DNA of 48,254 nt from SAR86 cluster bacterium SAR86B. GTDB lineage: Bacteria; Pseudomonadota; Gammaproteobacteria; Magnimaribacterales; D2472. Positions 15,665 to 23,467 of the stretch are shown piece after piece. The first letter of the stretch is position 1. The number at the start of each line of letters is the position of its first letter. Location: contig CAJJAC010000003.1 of the NCBI GenBank assembly GCA_905181955.1, positions 102,114 through 150,367 on the forward strand. The letters are read 5' to 3'. Below the pieces are notes generated by a model. That model worked only from the letters and a program-made list of their open reading frames with translations, was not told where the DNA came from and did not search any database. Position numbers and translations under genes: made by a program.

Positions 15665-16565
15665 AAACTTATTATCTTTAGCGGACTTATCTAGAAAAGA
15701 GATAGAGGATTTAATTGCCTTTGCTGAGAAATTTATTAATGAAGATGGGTCTTTTAAAAAAGAGTCATTATTTCCAGATAAAACAATTGCTAATATCTTT
15801 TGTGAGCCTAGTACGCGAACCAAATCTTCATTTGAAATAGCTGCAAAAAACTTGGGCTGTCATGTTCTAGATTTTGATACAGACTCTTCCTCACTTCAAA
15901 AAGGTGAATCTATTTATGACACAGTTGATGCTCTGTCTTTAATGGGAGTTGATCTTTGTGTACTAAGGCATTCTGAATCTATTATTCATGAACTAACTCA
16001 ATATATTCCTGAAATGACTTTTATTAGTGGTGGAGAGGGCTCTATTTCTCATCCGACCCAAGGCTTGCTAGATTTAATGACTATTATTCAGCACAAAGAA
16101 ACTATTGATAATCAAAATATAGTTATTGTTGGTGATTTAGACCATTCAAGAGTTACAGCTTCCTTTATTCAAGGAATAAGTAACTTTGACTTTAAGTCTT
16201 TAACTTTTTCAGGGCATCCAGAAATGTGTAAATCATTTCAAAATCATGCTCAAGGTAAATATGAGCCAGATCTAAATCTTGCTCTAGCAGGAGCAGATGT
16301 AATAGTGGCACTGCGAATTCAACATGAAAGACTAGAGGCTGAAGATATTATTGATATTGATCAGTATAAGTATGAATATCAAATTAATTCTGAGAGATTA
16401 GCAATGGCTCACGAAGAAGCTATTTTGATGCATCCAGGGCCTGTCAATCTTGATATTGAAATATCAACTATGGTTTATGAGTCTGAGCAAAGTGTGATCA
16501 GACAACAGATTGCCAATGGAGTTGCTATAAGAATGGCAGTTTTATCTCAGTATCTTAGCGGTTAA
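15657..16565 (+). CDS. pyrB: Aspartate carbamoyltransferase catalytic chain
   Basis: Condenses carbamoyl phosphate with aspartate, the first committed pyrimidine step. 302 residues. Carbamoyl-phosphate loop STRTKSSF (52-59), Lys82 in the SSSLQKGES loop of the neighbouring subunit, HPTQGLLDL, and the C-terminal MHPGPVN. No pyrI regulatory subunit or inactive pyrC homologue is adjacent, so any allosteric partner lies elsewhere or is absent. Starts within the ridA 3' end; converges with ribE with an 11-base overlap. pyrE is on the opposite strand nearby. Confidence 0.96.
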   Translation: MNKNLLSLADLSRKEIEDLIAFAEKFINEDGSFKKESLFPDKTIANIFCEPSTRTKSSFEIAAKNLGCHVLDFDTDSSSLQKGESIYDTVDALSLMGVDLCVLRHSESIIHELTQYIPEMTFISGGEGSISHPTQGLLDLMTIIQHKETIDNQNIVIVGDLDHSRVTASFIQGISNFDFKSLTFSGHPEMCKSFQNHAQGKYEPDLNLALAGADVIVALRIQHERLEAEDIIDIDQYKYEYQINSERLAMAHEEAILMHPGPVNLDIEISTMVYESEQSVIRQQIANGVAIRMAVLSQYLSG

Positions 16566-17157
16566 GAACCCTTTCTACAGTATCAACAATACTTACAGTA
16601 TTTTGATCTAATTCAAGATTAATAAACTGCTTCTTTTCTAAAACTGCTAGATTAGTAACCTCTAGAGTTTCAGGTATTAGGTGAATATTAAAACTTGATT
16701 TATTAACCTTACCCACAGTTAAGCTGCAACCATTAATACCTATATAACCTTTTTCTAAAATATATTTACCCGCGCCTTTAGGAATACTTATTTTCATATC
16801 AATTGATGATTCTTTTATCTTCATATCAATAACCTTTGCTACTCCATGAATATGGCCTGACATAAGATGACCGCCAATTTCAGTAGAAGATGTTATGGAT
16901 CTTTCAAGATTAACTTTTTGTCCTTTCACCAAATTACTTAAAGTACTTCTAGATAAAGTTTCTTCAATTACATCAAATTTAATATTATCTGAATTACTAT
17001 TTTTTGCTGTTAAGCAGACTCCATCCACAGATACACTGGCACCTTTTTGGAGCTTTTTACTAAATTTTTTTGGAGCTTTAATTTCAATTGAGACAATATC
17101 AATTTTTTTCTTGATAGATTTTATAGAGCCTAACCCTGAAACGATTCCTGAAAACAA
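16555..17157 (-). CDS. ribE: Riboflavin synthase alpha chain
   Basis: Dismutates two 6,7-dimethyl-8-ribityllumazine molecules to riboflavin. 200 residues made of two lumazine-binding repeats (about 1-97 and 98-190). The family N-terminus MFSGIVSGLG is present, each repeat has a GVCLT / GCSLT-type turn (SVDGVCLTA and GINGCSLTVG), and GHLMSGHIHGVA begins the second half. Start codon TTG: the family N-terminus begins exactly there, and GGGAG lies 6 bases upstream. One base after pyrE; overlaps the convergent pyrB by 11 bases. Confidence 0.95.
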   Translation of the reverse strand: MFSGIVSGLGSIKSIKKKIDIVSIEIKAPKKFSKKLQKGASVSVDGVCLTAKNSNSDNIKFDVIEETLSRSTLSNLVKGQKVNLERSITSSTEIGGHLMSGHIHGVAKVIDMKIKESSIDMKISIPKGAGKYILEKGYIGINGCSLTVGKVNKSSFNIHLIPETLEVTNLAVLEKKQFINLELDQNTVSIVDTVERVLNR

Positions 17158-17158
17158 T

Positions 17159-17797
17159 TTATGCTCCCCAGCTTTCTCTATAAGCTTTTAGATTAGGTAA
17201 ATATTCTGAATAAACTGGATCTTTTTCAGAAAACTGAATTAAGGCATCAAGGTTAATTATAGAGATAACCTGCATTCCGTAAAGATCCTCAAGCTCAGCT
17301 CTTGCTGAAAGTGAGCCTTGGCCTTTTTCTTGCCTATCCAGACCAACGAGCATGATATTTGGATTTGCACCTAGTGATTTAATACTTTCTATAGACTCTT
17401 TAGCTGCTGTTCCTGCTGAAATGACATCATCAATAATAAGTACATTTCCCTTAGGATTTGAACCAATAATATTTCCACCTTCGCCATGATCTTTAGTCTC
17501 TTTTCTGTTAAACGAAAGGGGGTAATTTGTTCCATGTTTTGAAAGAATCATTGAAACAATAGATCCTATAAATATTCCTTTATATGCAGGACCATAAATA
17601 CAATCAAATTGGATGTCAGCATCTTTTATAGCTTCTTCATAACAAGAAGCCAACTCATAAAGATTTGAGCCATTGAGCATCTTAGCTGCATTGAAAAAGT
17701 AGGGACTTTGTCTGCCAGATTTTAAAGTGAAATTACCAAATTCCAACGCCTTTGCTTCAAGAGCAAGACTGAGAAATTTTTGTTGGTATTCTTTCAC
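17159..17797 (-). CDS. pyrE: Orotate phosphoribosyltransferase
   Basis: Converts orotate and PRPP to OMP in pyrimidine synthesis. 212 residues, the E. coli-type length. N-terminal FGNFTLKSGRQSPYFFN (about 21-37), GPAYKGI orotate loop, the flexible RKETKDHGEGG loop (catalytic Lys/Arg), and the PRPP motif VLIIDDVISAGTA. Start is GTG, immediately abutting the rph stop (no gap), and ribE follows after one base. The rph-pyrE pairing is the classic gammaproteobacterial order. Confidence 0.96.
   Translation of the reverse strand: MKEYQQKFLSLALEAKALEFGNFTLKSGRQSPYFFNAAKMLNGSNLYELASCYEEAIKDADIQFDCIYGPAYKGIFIGSIVSMILSKHGTNYPLSFNRKETKDHGEGGNIIGSNPKGNVLIIDDVISAGTAAKESIESIKSLGANPNIMLVGLDRQEKGQGSLSARAELEDLYGMQVISIINLDALIQFSEKDPVYSEYLPNLKAYRESWGA
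17163..17167 (-). promoter_or_regulatory. Shine-Dalgarno that decides the ribE TTG start
   Basis: GGGAG on the minus strand, inside the last codons of pyrE, 6 bases before the TTG at 17157. Together with the family's MFSGIV N-terminus it fixes the start. Confidence 0.75.
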
Positions 17798-18502
17798 CTA
17801 TTTTAAGCAAGATTTTTGTATTTCAATAATATCATTAATAGCAACTTTTCCAATATCTAGCATAGTATTAAGCTCATCTTGAGAAAAGGGGGCTTCCTCT
17901 GCAGTTCCTTGAATTTCAATAACATCAAGATCTTCTGTCATTACAAGGTTTAAGTCTGTATCAGCATTACTATCTTCTTTGTAGTCTAAGTCTAATAAAA
18001 CTTCTTGATTGATAATTCCAAGTGAAACAGCCGCAACATATGATTTTATTGCTCTATGATCATCATGATGTTTTTGCAGAGCTTTAAATAAAGCAACACA
18101 ACCACCTGTAATAGAAGCAGTTCTAGTTCCACCATCTGCTTGCAATACATCACAGTCAATTGAGATTGTTTTACCTTGAATATGCTTAAGATTAACTGCT
18201 TGTCTTAAAGATCTACCTATAAGTCTTTGAATTTCCTGTGTTCTTCCACTTTGTTTGCCTCTTGCTGCTTCTCTATTCATTCTTTCATTGGTAGAGCGGG
18301 GTAACATACCGTATTCAGCAGTAATCCAACCCTCATTACTTCCTCGCATCCATCTTGGGACATTATTTTCAATAGTTGCCGTACAAAGTACATGAGTATT
18401 CCCAAACTTAACTAATGCTGAACCTTCAGCATGAATATTTACATCCGTTTCTATTGATATTTCTCTTGATTGATTAGCCGGTCTGTTATTACTTCTTTCC
18501 AT
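17798..18502 (-). CDS. rph: Ribonuclease PH
   Basis: A phosphorolytic 3'-5' exoribonuclease that trims tRNA precursors; forms a hexameric ring. 234 residues, full length. Visible are [42 protein letters not shown] (in two parts: [13 protein letters not shown], then a basic segment), [10 protein letters not shown], and [17 protein letters not shown] (phosphate/active site). Unlike the frameshifted allele of E. coli K-12, it is intact. First of rph-pyrE-ribE, with a promoter candidate just upstream and GAGG 7 bases before the ATG. Confidence 0.96.
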   Translation of the reverse strand: MERSNNRPANQSREISIETDVNIHAEGSALVKFGNTHVLCTATIENNVPRWMRGSNEGWITAEYGMLPRSTNERMNREAARGKQSGRTQEIQRLIGRSLRQAVNLKHIQGKTISIDCDVLQADGGTRTASITGGCVALFKALQKHHDDHRAIKSYVAAVSLGIINQEVLLDLDYKEDSNADTDLNLVMTEDLDVIEIQGTAEEAPFSQDELNTMLDIGKVAINDIIEIQKSCLK

Positions 18503-18522
18503 ATTATGGCCTCAGGGAGTTT

Positions 18523-18544
18523 ATTTATATTTTTGAATATAAAT
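18523..18544. repeat. AT-only 9-bp inverted repeat in the rph leader
   Basis: ATTTATATT, loop TTTG, AATATAAAT, in the 53-base gap between yqeY and rph. It is all A/T and has no T-tract in the direction of transcription, so a terminator role is doubtful. It overlaps the -10 of the rph promoter candidate. Confidence 0.4.
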
Positions 18545-18553
18545 TTTTGTGAA
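18524..18553 (-). promoter_or_regulatory. Sigma-70 promoter candidate for rph-pyrE-ribE
   Basis: On the minus strand TTCACA (18548-18553), an 18-base spacer, then TATAAA (18524-18529): 5/6 and 5/6 matches. The predicted start near 18517 gives a leader of about 15 bases with GAGG before the rph ATG. Confidence 0.45.
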
Positions 18554-18555
18554 AA

Positions 18556-18999
18556 TTAACTTAATTGATCTTTTACTATTTTACTAACTAGACCCATGTC
18601 AGCTGATCCTGCGAGTGAGCCTTTTAAGATACCCATGACTTTTCCAATATCTTGCATTGACTCTGCACCAGTTTCATTTATTGCAGCCTTAACTCTTTCA
18701 GTAACTTCTGATTCATCTAGTTGTGCAGGCTTATAAGTTGAAAGGATATCTAATTCAGTTTTTTCTATATCAGCTAAATCAGGTCGATTACCTTTGGTAA
18801 ATTGCTCTATTGAATCATTTCTTTGCTTTACCATTTTATTAATAATTTGAAGAACCTGGGCATCATTTACTTCAACTCTATTATCAATGCCAAATCTCTG
18901 AATTTCAGAAAGTAACATTATTAATGTATCCCGAACAGGGACATTTCTATCAAGCCTTGATTGCTTGAGGTGTAATTTAATATCTGCGAGAAGCGCCAA
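18556..18999 (-). CDS. yqeY: GatB/YqeY domain protein
   Basis: A 147-residue YqeY-family protein related to the tail domain of GatB, the tRNA-dependent amidotransferase subunit; the free-standing family has no settled function. Seen are LKQSRLDRNVPVRDTLIML (about 11-29), an acidic middle with DLADIEKTELDILSTYKPAQLDE (split around residues 77-99), and the C-terminal MGILKGSLAGSADMGLVSKIV typical of the family. The start is a TTG 3 bases after the rpsU stop. The rpsU-yqeY pair is conserved widely, here without dnaG and rpoD. Confidence 0.9.
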   Translation of the reverse strand: MALLADIKLHLKQSRLDRNVPVRDTLIMLLSEIQRFGIDNRVEVNDAQVLQIINKMVKQRNDSIEQFTKGNRPDLADIEKTELDILSTYKPAQLDESEVTERVKAAINETGAESMQDIGKVMGILKGSLAGSADMGLVSKIVKDQLS

Positions 19000-19002
19000 G
19001 AT

Positions 19003-19221
19003 TTATCGGTAAGATCTCTGTCTTGAAAATGAAAACTTTCTGTTAGTTTTATGAGCTCTTTTAACAGCTGCTGCCATTAAGCGTTTTCTCTTTGCTGTAG
19101 GCTTTTCATAAAACTCTCTTGCTCTTATTTCAGGTACAATGGCTGCTTTTTCACAGGCGCGCTTGAACTTTCTAAGACCAATGTCAAAATGTTCTGTTTC
19201 TTTTATTATAATAGAAGGCAT
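19003..19221 (-). CDS. rpsU: 30S ribosomal protein S21
   Basis: A 72-residue small, very basic ribosomal protein, needed for translation initiation. It has the family's [25 protein letters not shown] beginning (residues 2-26 in two parts: [12 protein letters not shown], then [10 protein letters not shown]), [17 protein letters not shown], and a basic tail. A promoter-like TTGCAA-N17-TAAACT precedes it. It is divergent from tsaD, the usual gammaproteobacterial neighbour. In E. coli it leads rpsU-dnaG-rpoD; here dnaG lies about 27 kb away next to ruvX. Confidence 0.96.
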   Translation of the reverse strand: MPSIIIKETEHFDIGLRKFKRACEKAAIVPEIRAREFYEKPTAKRKRLMAAAVKRAHKTNRKFSFSRQRSYR

Positions 19222-19233
19222 AATTAGTCGCGT

Positions 19234-19262
19234 AGTTTAGGCTGTTATTAGGAAATTTGCAA
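19234..19262 (-). promoter_or_regulatory. Sigma-70 promoter candidate for rpsU-yqeY
   Basis: Minus strand TTGCAA (19257-19262), 17-base spacer, TAAACT (19234-19239): 4/6 matches to each box with ideal spacing, in the 51-base rpsU/tsaD divergent gap. No clear separate promoter for tsaD is visible. Confidence 0.4.
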
Positions 19263-19272
19263 AACTTTTTTT

Positions 19273-20268
19273 ATGTTAACTTTAGGAATTGAAACCTCAT
19301 GCGATGAAACGGCTGTAGCTGTCTACGATAGCGTGGATGGGATTGTTGGAGAATCAGTATTTAGTCAGATTGATATGCATGCCGAGTACGGTGGAGTTGT
19401 CCCAGAATTAGCCTCAAGAGACCATTGTTTAAAGATAATTTCTGTCTTAGAGGACGCGCTAGGCGAAAGAAATATTTCTGAAATCGATCAAATTGCATAT
19501 ACCTCAGGCCCAGGTTTACTTGGAGCTTTATTAGTTGGCGAGAGCTTTGCTCATGGCCTATCAGCTGGCCTTGGAATACCAACGATACCTGTCCATCATC
19601 TTGAAGCTCATCTTATGGCTCCTGCTTTAGATTTCGATGATATAGCATTTCCTTTTATTTCCTTGTTAGTCTCAGGCGGTCACTCATTAATTATTGATGT
19701 AAAAGGCCTTGGTGATTACACAATTCTAGGAGAATCTCAGGATGATGCTGTGGGAGAAGCCTTTGATAAAGTGGGTAAGCTTTTAAACCTTCCATACCCA
19801 GGAGGGCCTCACATAGAAAGAGTTGCTAAGGATGGAGATCCTAAGAAGTTTAATTATCCAAGACCCATGATGCATAGTGATAATTTAAATCTTAGTTTTA
19901 GTGGTTTAAAGACTGCAGTTTTATATTCGATTAGAGATCTTGAAAATCTTGATGATCATATTCCAGATATTGCAGCTTCTTTTCAAAGAGCAGCTATAGA
20001 TGTCTTGGTCTCAAAAATTAAAAAATCACTCATTCAAACTAATAGAGATACGCTAATTCTTGCTGGCGGTGTTGCTGCAAATGGATTGTTGCGTGCAGAA
20101 ATGAGTAAGCTAGAAGATGAATTTAATATCAAGGTAAGATATCCTGCAATGAAACATTGTACTGATAATGCAGCAATGATTGCTTACTTGGGTTCATTAA
20201 AGACGCCTGATGCATCTACCCAGGGCAATTCAAATGCAAGACCTAGATGGCCCTTAAACGAGGTATAA
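19273..20268 (+). CDS. tsaD: tRNA N6-threonylcarbamoyladenosine transferase subunit TsaD
   Basis: Transfers the threonylcarbamoyl group to A37 of ANN-decoding tRNAs, with TsaB and TsaE. 331 residues, ASKHA fold. N-terminal GIETSCDET (5-13), the iron-binding HxxxH at His109-His113 (HHLEAH), VSGGHS, LSFSGLKTAV, and ILAGGVAANGLLR with the late DNAAMIAY. Full length. Divergent from rpsU as in many proteobacteria, and followed by folB whose start is 2 bases past the tsaD stop. Confidence 0.97.
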   Translation: MLTLGIETSCDETAVAVYDSVDGIVGESVFSQIDMHAEYGGVVPELASRDHCLKIISVLEDALGERNISEIDQIAYTSGPGLLGALLVGESFAHGLSAGLGIPTIPVHHLEAHLMAPALDFDDIAFPFISLLVSGGHSLIIDVKGLGDYTILGESQDDAVGEAFDKVGKLLNLPYPGGPHIERVAKDGDPKKFNYPRPMMHSDNLNLSFSGLKTAVLYSIRDLENLDDHIPDIAASFQRAAIDVLVSKIKKSLIQTNRDTLILAGGVAANGLLRAEMSKLEDEFNIKVRYPAMKHCTDNAAMIAYLGSLKTPDASTQGNSNARPRWPLNEV

Positions 20269-20270
20269 AA

Positions 20271-20618
20271 ATGGAAGATATAATTTATATTAAAGATTTA
20301 CGAATCGAAACAATCATTGGTATTTTTGATTGGGAGCGTAAAGTAAAACAAGAAGTTAGTATCGATATGGAATTCCCTTTTGATTGTAAAAAAGCTGCAG
20401 CCACAGATTCAATTGAAGATACTATCGACTATAAAGCTATCACTAAAGGAGTCATTAAGCTTGTTGAAGAATCATCTTTCCAACTCCAAGAAACACTTGC
20501 TGAGAGCATAGCTACGTTTATTAAAGATGAGTATGGAGTTAAGTCTATAAAGCTCAGAGTATCTAAGCCTGGTGCGCTTAGAGGCGCCAAGGACGTTGGT
20601 CTAATAATATACAGATGA
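20271..20618 (+). CDS. folB: Dihydroneopterin aldolase
   Basis: Converts dihydroneopterin to 6-hydroxymethyl-dihydropterin in folate synthesis. 115 residues, the family size. DLRIETIIGIFDWERKVKQ (about 8-26) holds the substrate-binding Glu; the late segment SKPGALRGAKDVGL holds the conserved Lys. I start at ATG 20271 since GAGG (20260-20263) lies 7 bases upstream; an ATG at 20247 within tsaD would add 8 residues and lacks a ribosome site. Overlaps folK by 4 bases; the next enzyme in the pathway is therefore directly coupled. Confidence 0.94.
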   Translation: MEDIIYIKDLRIETIIGIFDWERKVKQEVSIDMEFPFDCKKAAATDSIEDTIDYKAITKGVIKLVEESSFQLQETLAESIATFIKDEYGVKSIKLRVSKPGALRGAKDVGLIIYR

Positions 20619-20992
20619 TGAAATACTACCTTTCCCTTGGAAGTAATATAAATGCAGAAGCCAACCTGATTCTTGCAATAGAAAAATTACAACAGATCTT
20701 GGATGCAATTGAATGCTCATCTATTCATCAAACGAAAGCAGAGGGATTTGAAGGCGACGATTTCTTAAATTTAGTTATGTCTGGGGAATGTGAATTATCC
20801 TTTGATGATTTGAATGAAAAGTTAAAAGAGATTGAAGACCAATCAGGTAGAAAAAGAGATGTCCCAAAGTTTAGCGCAAGGACTTTGGATATAGATATAG
20901 TTCTTCAAATAGAAGAAGACGAAATTTTATTTGAAAGTGATGAGATTGAGAAATATTCATTTGTCTCAGAACCTCTAAAAGAAATAATTTAA
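20615..20992 (+). CDS. folK: 2-amino-4-hydroxy-6-hydroxymethyldihydropteridine pyrophosphokinase (short form)
   Basis: Pyrophosphorylates hydroxymethyl-dihydropterin for dihydropteroate synthase. Only 125 residues, versus about 160 in E. coli. Present are YLSLGSNI near the start, an IHQTKAEGF loop, DDFLNLVM, and the signature RDVPKFSARTLDIDIV (with the two Mg-binding Asp). The C-terminus after that is shortened, ending SEPLKEII in place of the usual DPR-H-R-FVL-PL segment, but retains a matching FVSEPLKEI. Probably functional. Its stop is followed by a 65-base gap. Confidence 0.88.
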   Translation: MMKYYLSLGSNINAEANLILAIEKLQQILDAIECSSIHQTKAEGFEGDDFLNLVMSGECELSFDDLNEKLKEIEDQSGRKRDVPKFSARTLDIDIVLQIEEDEILFESDEIEKYSFVSEPLKEII

Positions 20993-21057
20993 ATTGAATC
21001 TTCTAAGATAGAGATATATGCTCTGCTGTGAAACACTTTTAAATAAATTCTGTAGAT

Positions 21058-21669
21058 TTGGAAACCAAGAAATTCATAAGAGGCTTACATAGGTATTTAA
21101 GTATCTTTATAGCTATTCAACTTTTGCTTTGGACTGTATCGGGGATTTATTTTGCTTTCAATAAAATTGAATTAGTAAGGGGAGAGCAGTATCGCCTTGC
21201 AAGCCAAGCAGAATATAGAATATTTGATAGATTGGGTCAGCAGGTTATAGCTTCTATTAAAAATGGAGATGTTCTTTATAAGACATATCCAGAAGGTAAA
21301 ATTCTAGAAGCTCTTTCGCCTCAGCAAGCCATTGTAATTGCTGAAACAAAAACAACACTTAAGCCTATAGAAGTTATTTTTATTACTGAAGAAATTTCTG
21401 GCTCTGAGTATAGAGGAAGAGATCTTCCAATTTACAAAGTACTAACCGAAACAGATGACAATACTAGTATTTATATAAATCCAATGAGTGGGGATATTTC
21501 AGCTATTCGATCCGATTCATGGCGGATGTGGGACCTTTTATGGGCACTTCATATTATGGATTATGATGAAAGAGATAATATAAATAATTTCTTATTAAGA
21601 TTATTTTCTATACTTGCGCTTATCTCTTCTATTTCAGGTATTACGCTATTTTTTGTTAAAAAAAGATAG
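21058..21669 (+). CDS. PepSY-domain membrane protein
   Basis: A 203-residue inner-membrane protein of the PepSY-associated TM type, related to the region of iron-uptake/reductase proteins that span the membrane. One hydrophobic segment follows RGLHRYLS (about 15-32), a periplasmic PepSY-like domain follows (SPQQAIVIAE..., then TSIYINPMSGDISAIRSD), then WRMWDLLWALHIMDY and a final hydrophobic helix ending FVKKR. The start is a TTG with no visible ribosome site; the upstream in-frame stop is at 21040-21042, so the start cannot be far off. Function unknown; convergent with the next gene. Confidence 0.75.
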   Translation: METKKFIRGLHRYLSIFIAIQLLLWTVSGIYFAFNKIELVRGEQYRLASQAEYRIFDRLGQQVIASIKNGDVLYKTYPEGKILEALSPQQAIVIAETKTTLKPIEVIFITEEISGSEYRGRDLPIYKVLTETDDNTSIYINPMSGDISAIRSDSWRMWDLLWALHIMDYDERDNINNFLLRLFSILALISSISGITLFFVKKR

Positions 21670-21680
21670 AAGAATTCTCT

Positions 21681-22742
21681 TTATTTAAAGTTGGCCTCAA
21701 CAATACTCCAGGCCCCAGCAGATAGAGGAAAGACTTGCATGCCTCTGGCTTCTGCATGCTTATTTGAGGCAGTCCCGTCTCTAACTCTGCCTAAGATTCC
21801 CTGACAAATTGCTGCAACCTTAAAAATATTAAATACCATATAAAATTCCCAATTTGCAGATAAGTCTTTGCCTGTATTCTCTGAATACATATCACGGTAT
21901 TCAACCTCAGATGGAATACCTAGCTCTTTAAGAAGTTTAAGGTCTTGCATTGCTGGCAAGGTTCTCCAAGTTAAACAATGGTAACTAAAGTCAGCAATAG
22001 GGTGACCAAGAGTTGATAACTCCCAATCTAGAACACCAATAACTTCATGGTTTTTATAAATCATATTATCGAGTCTAAAATCACCATGAACGATAGATGT
22101 CTCATCATCATTAGGAATATTTTCTGGTAACCACTCTATAAGCTTATTCATTTCAGGAATTGACTCTGTTTCTGAAGCTAGATATTGAGTTGTCCATCTG
22201 CTTACCTGTCTTGCTACATAGTTTCCAGGTTTCCCGTAAGTTTCTAAACCTGCAGCCTTATAATCTAATGAATGCAGGTTAGCTAATACCTTATTTTTTT
22301 GCTGATATATCTTTATTCTTTCTTCATTTGACGCTGCAGGTAGCATATGGTCCCAATAAACCTCACCCTCAAGAAAATCCATTACAAAAAAAGGTGTTCC
22401 AACCACATCAGAATCATCACATAGTCCATAAGTTTTAGGAACTGGTACATTAGTCTCTGCAAGCGCACTAATCACTCTATATTCTCTATCGACAGCATGA
22501 GCTGAGGGAAGAAGTTTTCCAGGAGGTTTTCTTCTTAGTACAAGTTTTCTATTTTCTGTTGTAATTTTATAAGTTGGATTACTTTGACCACCATTAAATT
22601 GCTCAACTTGTAATATTTTTCCACTAGATTGAATATTTGCATCCATCCACTGCTGCAATTTTTCTTGATCAAATTTTAAATTTTCAGATACTTCTTTGGT
22701 ACCTGTGAATTCAGCTCCTGTAAATGCATCTTTTTCGGTCAT
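21681..22742 (-). CDS. Phosphotransferase, ACAD10/11-type aminoglycoside-kinase-like
   Basis: A 353-residue kinase-fold protein of the acyl-CoA-dehydrogenase-associated APH group. N-terminal lobe has NGGQSNPTY (51-58) and VLRRKPPG (about 68-75) with the ATP-binding Lys/Arg region. Catalytic loop HGDFRLDN (His219, Asp221, Asn226) and the metal-binding GVLDWE (Asp239). In animals the matching ACAD10/11 domain phosphorylates 4-hydroxyacyl-CoA, so 4-hydroxy acid catabolism is a fair guess. No acyl-CoA dehydrogenase is adjacent. Overlaps the downstream end of the pteridine reductase gene by 4 bases. Confidence 0.85.
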   Translation of the reverse strand: MTEKDAFTGAEFTGTKEVSENLKFDQEKLQQWMDANIQSSGKILQVEQFNGGQSNPTYKITTENRKLVLRRKPPGKLLPSAHAVDREYRVISALAETNVPVPKTYGLCDDSDVVGTPFFVMDFLEGEVYWDHMLPAASNEERIKIYQQKNKVLANLHSLDYKAAGLETYGKPGNYVARQVSRWTTQYLASETESIPEMNKLIEWLPENIPNDDETSIVHGDFRLDNMIYKNHEVIGVLDWELSTLGHPIADFSYHCLTWRTLPAMQDLKLLKELGIPSEVEYRDMYSENTGKDLSANWEFYMVFNIFKVAAICQGILGRVRDGTASNKHAEARGMQVFPLSAGAWSIVEANFK

Positions 22743-23467
22743 GCTAAAGATCTTCCTCCATCAACGTTTATGGTTTGCCCAGTAATATATTTTGAATCAA
22801 CTATAAATTTTACAGTATTTGCTATATCACTTTCATCTCCAATCCTATTTAAAGGAATTTTAGAAACAATCTTTGCCAGCTCTTCTTCGCTCCATGATTT
22901 TCCAGGCGGCTCCAATATTGCTCCGGGAGCAACTGCATTAACTCTAATATTTGGAGCTAATTCTTTTGCTAATACTTTTGTAATTGCTTTAAGACCGCCT
23001 TTAGCAGCTGAATAAATCGAGAAACCAGGCAGACCTTTATCAATATTAATATCTGTAATATTTATCACAGAACCTTTCGCTTCCTCTAACATGGGAGTTA
23101 ATCCTTTGGTAATAAATAAGGGACCTTTTAAGTTACTTCCAATTAATTTATCCCAATCTTCATATGAAATATCAGGAAGAGGGGTAGAGTAAAAACTTGA
23201 TGCATTATTAATTAAAGCATCTATTCGCCCATAAACCTCCTTGGATTCACTTACAAGCCTCTCAACATCTGCGTCAATATCTAAATCAGCCTGAATAATG
23301 CATGCACTTCCAGATCTCTTTGCATTAAATTCTGCAGCAAGCTCTGCGGCAGCTTTAAGTGAACTATTGAAATGTATAATTACATTCCAACCATCCTCGG
23401 CAAAGACCTTGGCAGTCTCTCTACCAATTCTATGTGCGGCGCCTGTGATAAGAACTACTTTATGCAT
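22739..23467 (-). CDS. Pteridine reductase (FolM/PTR1-like short-chain dehydrogenase)
   Basis: A 242-residue SDR. The cofactor turn is ITGAAHRIG (7-15) with Arg13, the TGxxxRxG form typical of pteridine reductases. The catalytic residues are Asp139-Tyr152-Lys156, with Asp in place of the usual Ser and the same 13+4 spacing as PTR1 (Asp181-Tyr194-Lys198). NNASSFY and APGAILEPPG are also characteristic. It likely reduces dihydrobiopterin/dihydromonapterin or dihydrofolate. A folB-folK pair nearby supports a pterin role. Overlaps cca by 8 bases and the phosphotransferase by 4. Confidence 0.88.
   Translation of the reverse strand: MHKVVLITGAAHRIGRETAKVFAEDGWNVIIHFNSSLKAAAELAAEFNAKRSGSACIIQADLDIDADVERLVSESKEVYGRIDALINNASSFYSTPLPDISYEDWDKLIGSNLKGPLFITKGLTPMLEEAKGSVINITDINIDKGLPGFSIYSAAKGGLKAITKVLAKELAPNIRVNAVAPGAILEPPGKSWSEEELAKIVSKIPLNRIGDESDIANTVKFIVDSKYITGQTINVDGGRSLA

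Noticed and set aside
16589-16603. AATACT-TAC-AGTATT hairpin at the pyrB/ribE convergence
   Set aside because: Only 6 A/T-rich base pairs, inside ribE, with a short T-run. Too weak to call a terminator without transcript data.
21650-21690. Possible terminator between the PepSY and phosphotransferase genes
   Set aside because: Only about a 5-base stem (AAAGA/TCTTT) with a T-rich tail; not convincing.
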